Positions 62,715-64,000 of a stretch of DNA of 64,000 nucleotides are shown here, in pieces. Source of the stretch: Epiperipatus broadwayi (lineage: Eukaryota; Onychophora; Udeonychophora; Euonychophora; Peripatidae); the NCBI GenBank assembly GCA_028023455.1, contig JAQFVV010000323.1, positions 804,001 through 868,000 of the forward strand. The letters run 5' to 3'. Both the position numbers and the translations under genes were made by a program. Position 1 is the stretch's first letter, and each line of letters starts with the position of its first letter. The notes beneath the pieces are model-generated. The model searched no databases, was not told the DNA's origin, and worked only from the letters and a program-made list of their open reading frames with translations.

Positions 62715-63373
62715 TTATAGAAAATTTGATGGCGAATCTTTTTCAATTTCGAATGACTCGACAATCTGATCATGTGATGCTTTTGTCTGTAACAATTTCT
62801 CTTTAGACTGATGTTTTATTTGTTTATGTAATATCGGAATCGACACTAGATCCTGTTTGGATTTTGGCTTTATATTAGACACTGTTGATTGTGATATGCT
62901 GTCTTTTGACTTTTTTTCCAGTGTTATTACAGATTCTTGAACATTATTAGATAGTTCTAATTTTGGTGATATCACTGCTTTTGAATGTTTATCTACTGTC
63001 TTTCTTTGCACCATTTGTGACTTGGGAATCTCCTTGCTCGTCGACTTGGGAATCTCCTTGCTCGTCGACGGATTACGTTTATGAGACATTTTAATTTCTG
63101 AATATTTTTCTTTTGATGGTTTTGGTTGCGTTTCAATTCTTGCTGCAATTATTGTAATTTTAGGTTCAGATTTTTTGCGAAAACTCTCTATATTCACTTT
63201 TTTAGTAAAAATGCAGTAAAAGCAGAATAATGGTACAATGATGTAATTAAATCCTAAAAATATTATGAAAGCAGTTAGAACAGTAAATGCGTACATATAA
63301 CAAAGTTGATTACAGTGATTCCCTTCATCAGGATCAAAACTGGGAGTAAAAATGGGATAAACCCAAAAACAAC
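62715..63373 (-). CDS. Last coding exon of a TMEM272-like multi-pass membrane protein
   Basis: The exon opens after a textbook acceptor (T-rich tract then ATTTTAG, AG at 63374-63375) and begins in codon phase 1|2, so the open frame's apparent Met (63395) lies in intron and is not the start. Encoded in order: CFWVYPIFTPSFDPDEGNH, then paired Cys (NHCNQLC), a long hydrophobic membrane segment (YMYAFTVLTAFIIFLGFNY to about FCFYCIF), then TKK and a 150-residue Lys/Ser/Glu-rich cytoplasmic-type tail ending at 62715. The pattern W-V-Y, P-x-F/Y-D-P, C-N, L-Y-x-F/Y-A-F matches my memory of the transmembrane protein 272-like family, whose function is unknown. Upstream exons must lie beyond the window. 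The tail contains an exact 24-bp duplication (63019-63066; STSKEIPK twice). The tail is longer than I expect for the family. Confidence 0.6.
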
Positions 63374-64000
63374 CTAAAATAATAAAAAAATGCACACTTA
63401 AATATTTTATCAGAATTATAAAGTACTTCTAAAGTTTTATATTTTCTTGATGTTCATTCCAATTTTTAAATTATTTATTTATTCAAAAATATGTTTGTTT
63501 GTAATATTATTCGGCAATATAATACAATTAAAATAATATTTTCTTAAAAAGACTAAAGAGGCTGTTTGATATTAGGACTAGATTCATTGCCTTATTTTAA
63601 AGCAATATTTTTCAAAATAATAAATTAATCGAAGGGTTTGTCACTGCAATATTAATACAAAACCAACAAGATCCATAAGAGATATATCATTAAATTAAAA
63701 AGTAATATTTTCACAATAATTTTTAGGATAAAACAACTAATATATATATATATACAGTAATTAGGTAATTAAAATTATATCCACTTAGGAGCGCTTTCAA
63801 TTATCCTAGTAATCTTTGTCCCCTAACACTTTGAAAGTCTAACCTTCCCACAATTCCATAATCTTAATAGTTGCTGCCTGCCTTTTAATTAAGTCATGTT
63901 TGTATTTGTATACATTTTACTTTTATTATTATTTTTTCAATTTGCAATATTTTTACATTTTTAAAATGGAAGTCAAAGGAGAAATACATGACTTATTATG
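63374..64000 (-). other. Probable intron upstream (on the minus strand) of the membrane-protein exon
   Basis: AT-rich, with a short (TA)n at about 63740-63755. No further exon is recognised before the window ends. The polypyrimidine tract and AG next to 63373 define its 3' end on the minus strand. Confidence 0.5.

Overview
The window reads as nuclear DNA of a multicellular animal: very AT-rich, crowded with microsatellites and decayed non-LTR and Penelope-like retroelements, with tRNA-derived SINEs and spliced-gene architecture (a terminal exon with a clean splice acceptor). No bacterial or organellar features are visible. The combination of Penelope-like elements, LINEs, tRNA-derived SINEs and long tetranucleotide arrays would fit a lophotrochozoan such as a cephalopod mollusc, but that assignment is a weak inference.

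Layout. 1-7.3 kb: AT-rich DNA with a 0.63 kb CTAT/CTGT/CT microsatellite, a 0.23 kb direct duplication and two tRNA-derived SINE copies with visible target-site duplications. 7.35-8.95 kb: a degraded Penelope-like element with recognisable reverse transcriptase (YVDD) and a damaged GIY-YIG nuclease. 9.2-9.7 kb: (TA)n arrays and TA-centred palindromes. About 14.1-21.3 kb: the main feature, a nearly full-length two-ORF LINE: a zinc-finger, Asn/Ser-rich ORF1 and an ORF2 with AP endonuclease, reverse transcriptase and C-terminal zinc finger, broken by several frameshifts and a stop. 21.3-31 kb: AT-rich DNA with short tandem repeats, trinucleotide arrays, a degenerate three-unit repeat and a 259-bp hairpin. 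31.6-39.1 kb: two diverged direct copies of a roughly 2.2-2.3 kb sequence flanking a decayed coding stretch on the minus strand, followed by two palindromes and a 0.5 kb polypurine tract. 40-54.5 kb: almost featureless AT-rich DNA, apart from a CpG/GC-box promoter-like patch near 45.8-46.2 kb. 54.6-61 kb: palindromic TA-flanked repeats, a SINE, the 3' end of a second Penelope-like element, an RTE-like LINE remnant and a near-perfect 362-bp hairpin with an extra direct copy. 62.7-63.4 kb: the only credible host gene, the last coding exon (minus strand) of a multi-pass membrane protein resembling the TMEM272-like family.

There is no operon-like or pathway logic here. The biology is that of a retroelement graveyard between host genes. 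LINE-type machinery probably mobilised the SINEs (poly-A tails and target-site duplications). Penelope-like elements and several palindromic repeats sit next to or between (TA)n arrays, which may be either a preferred target or a product of insertion. Most small open frames elsewhere lie in simple repeats or AT-rich DNA and are not believable genes.
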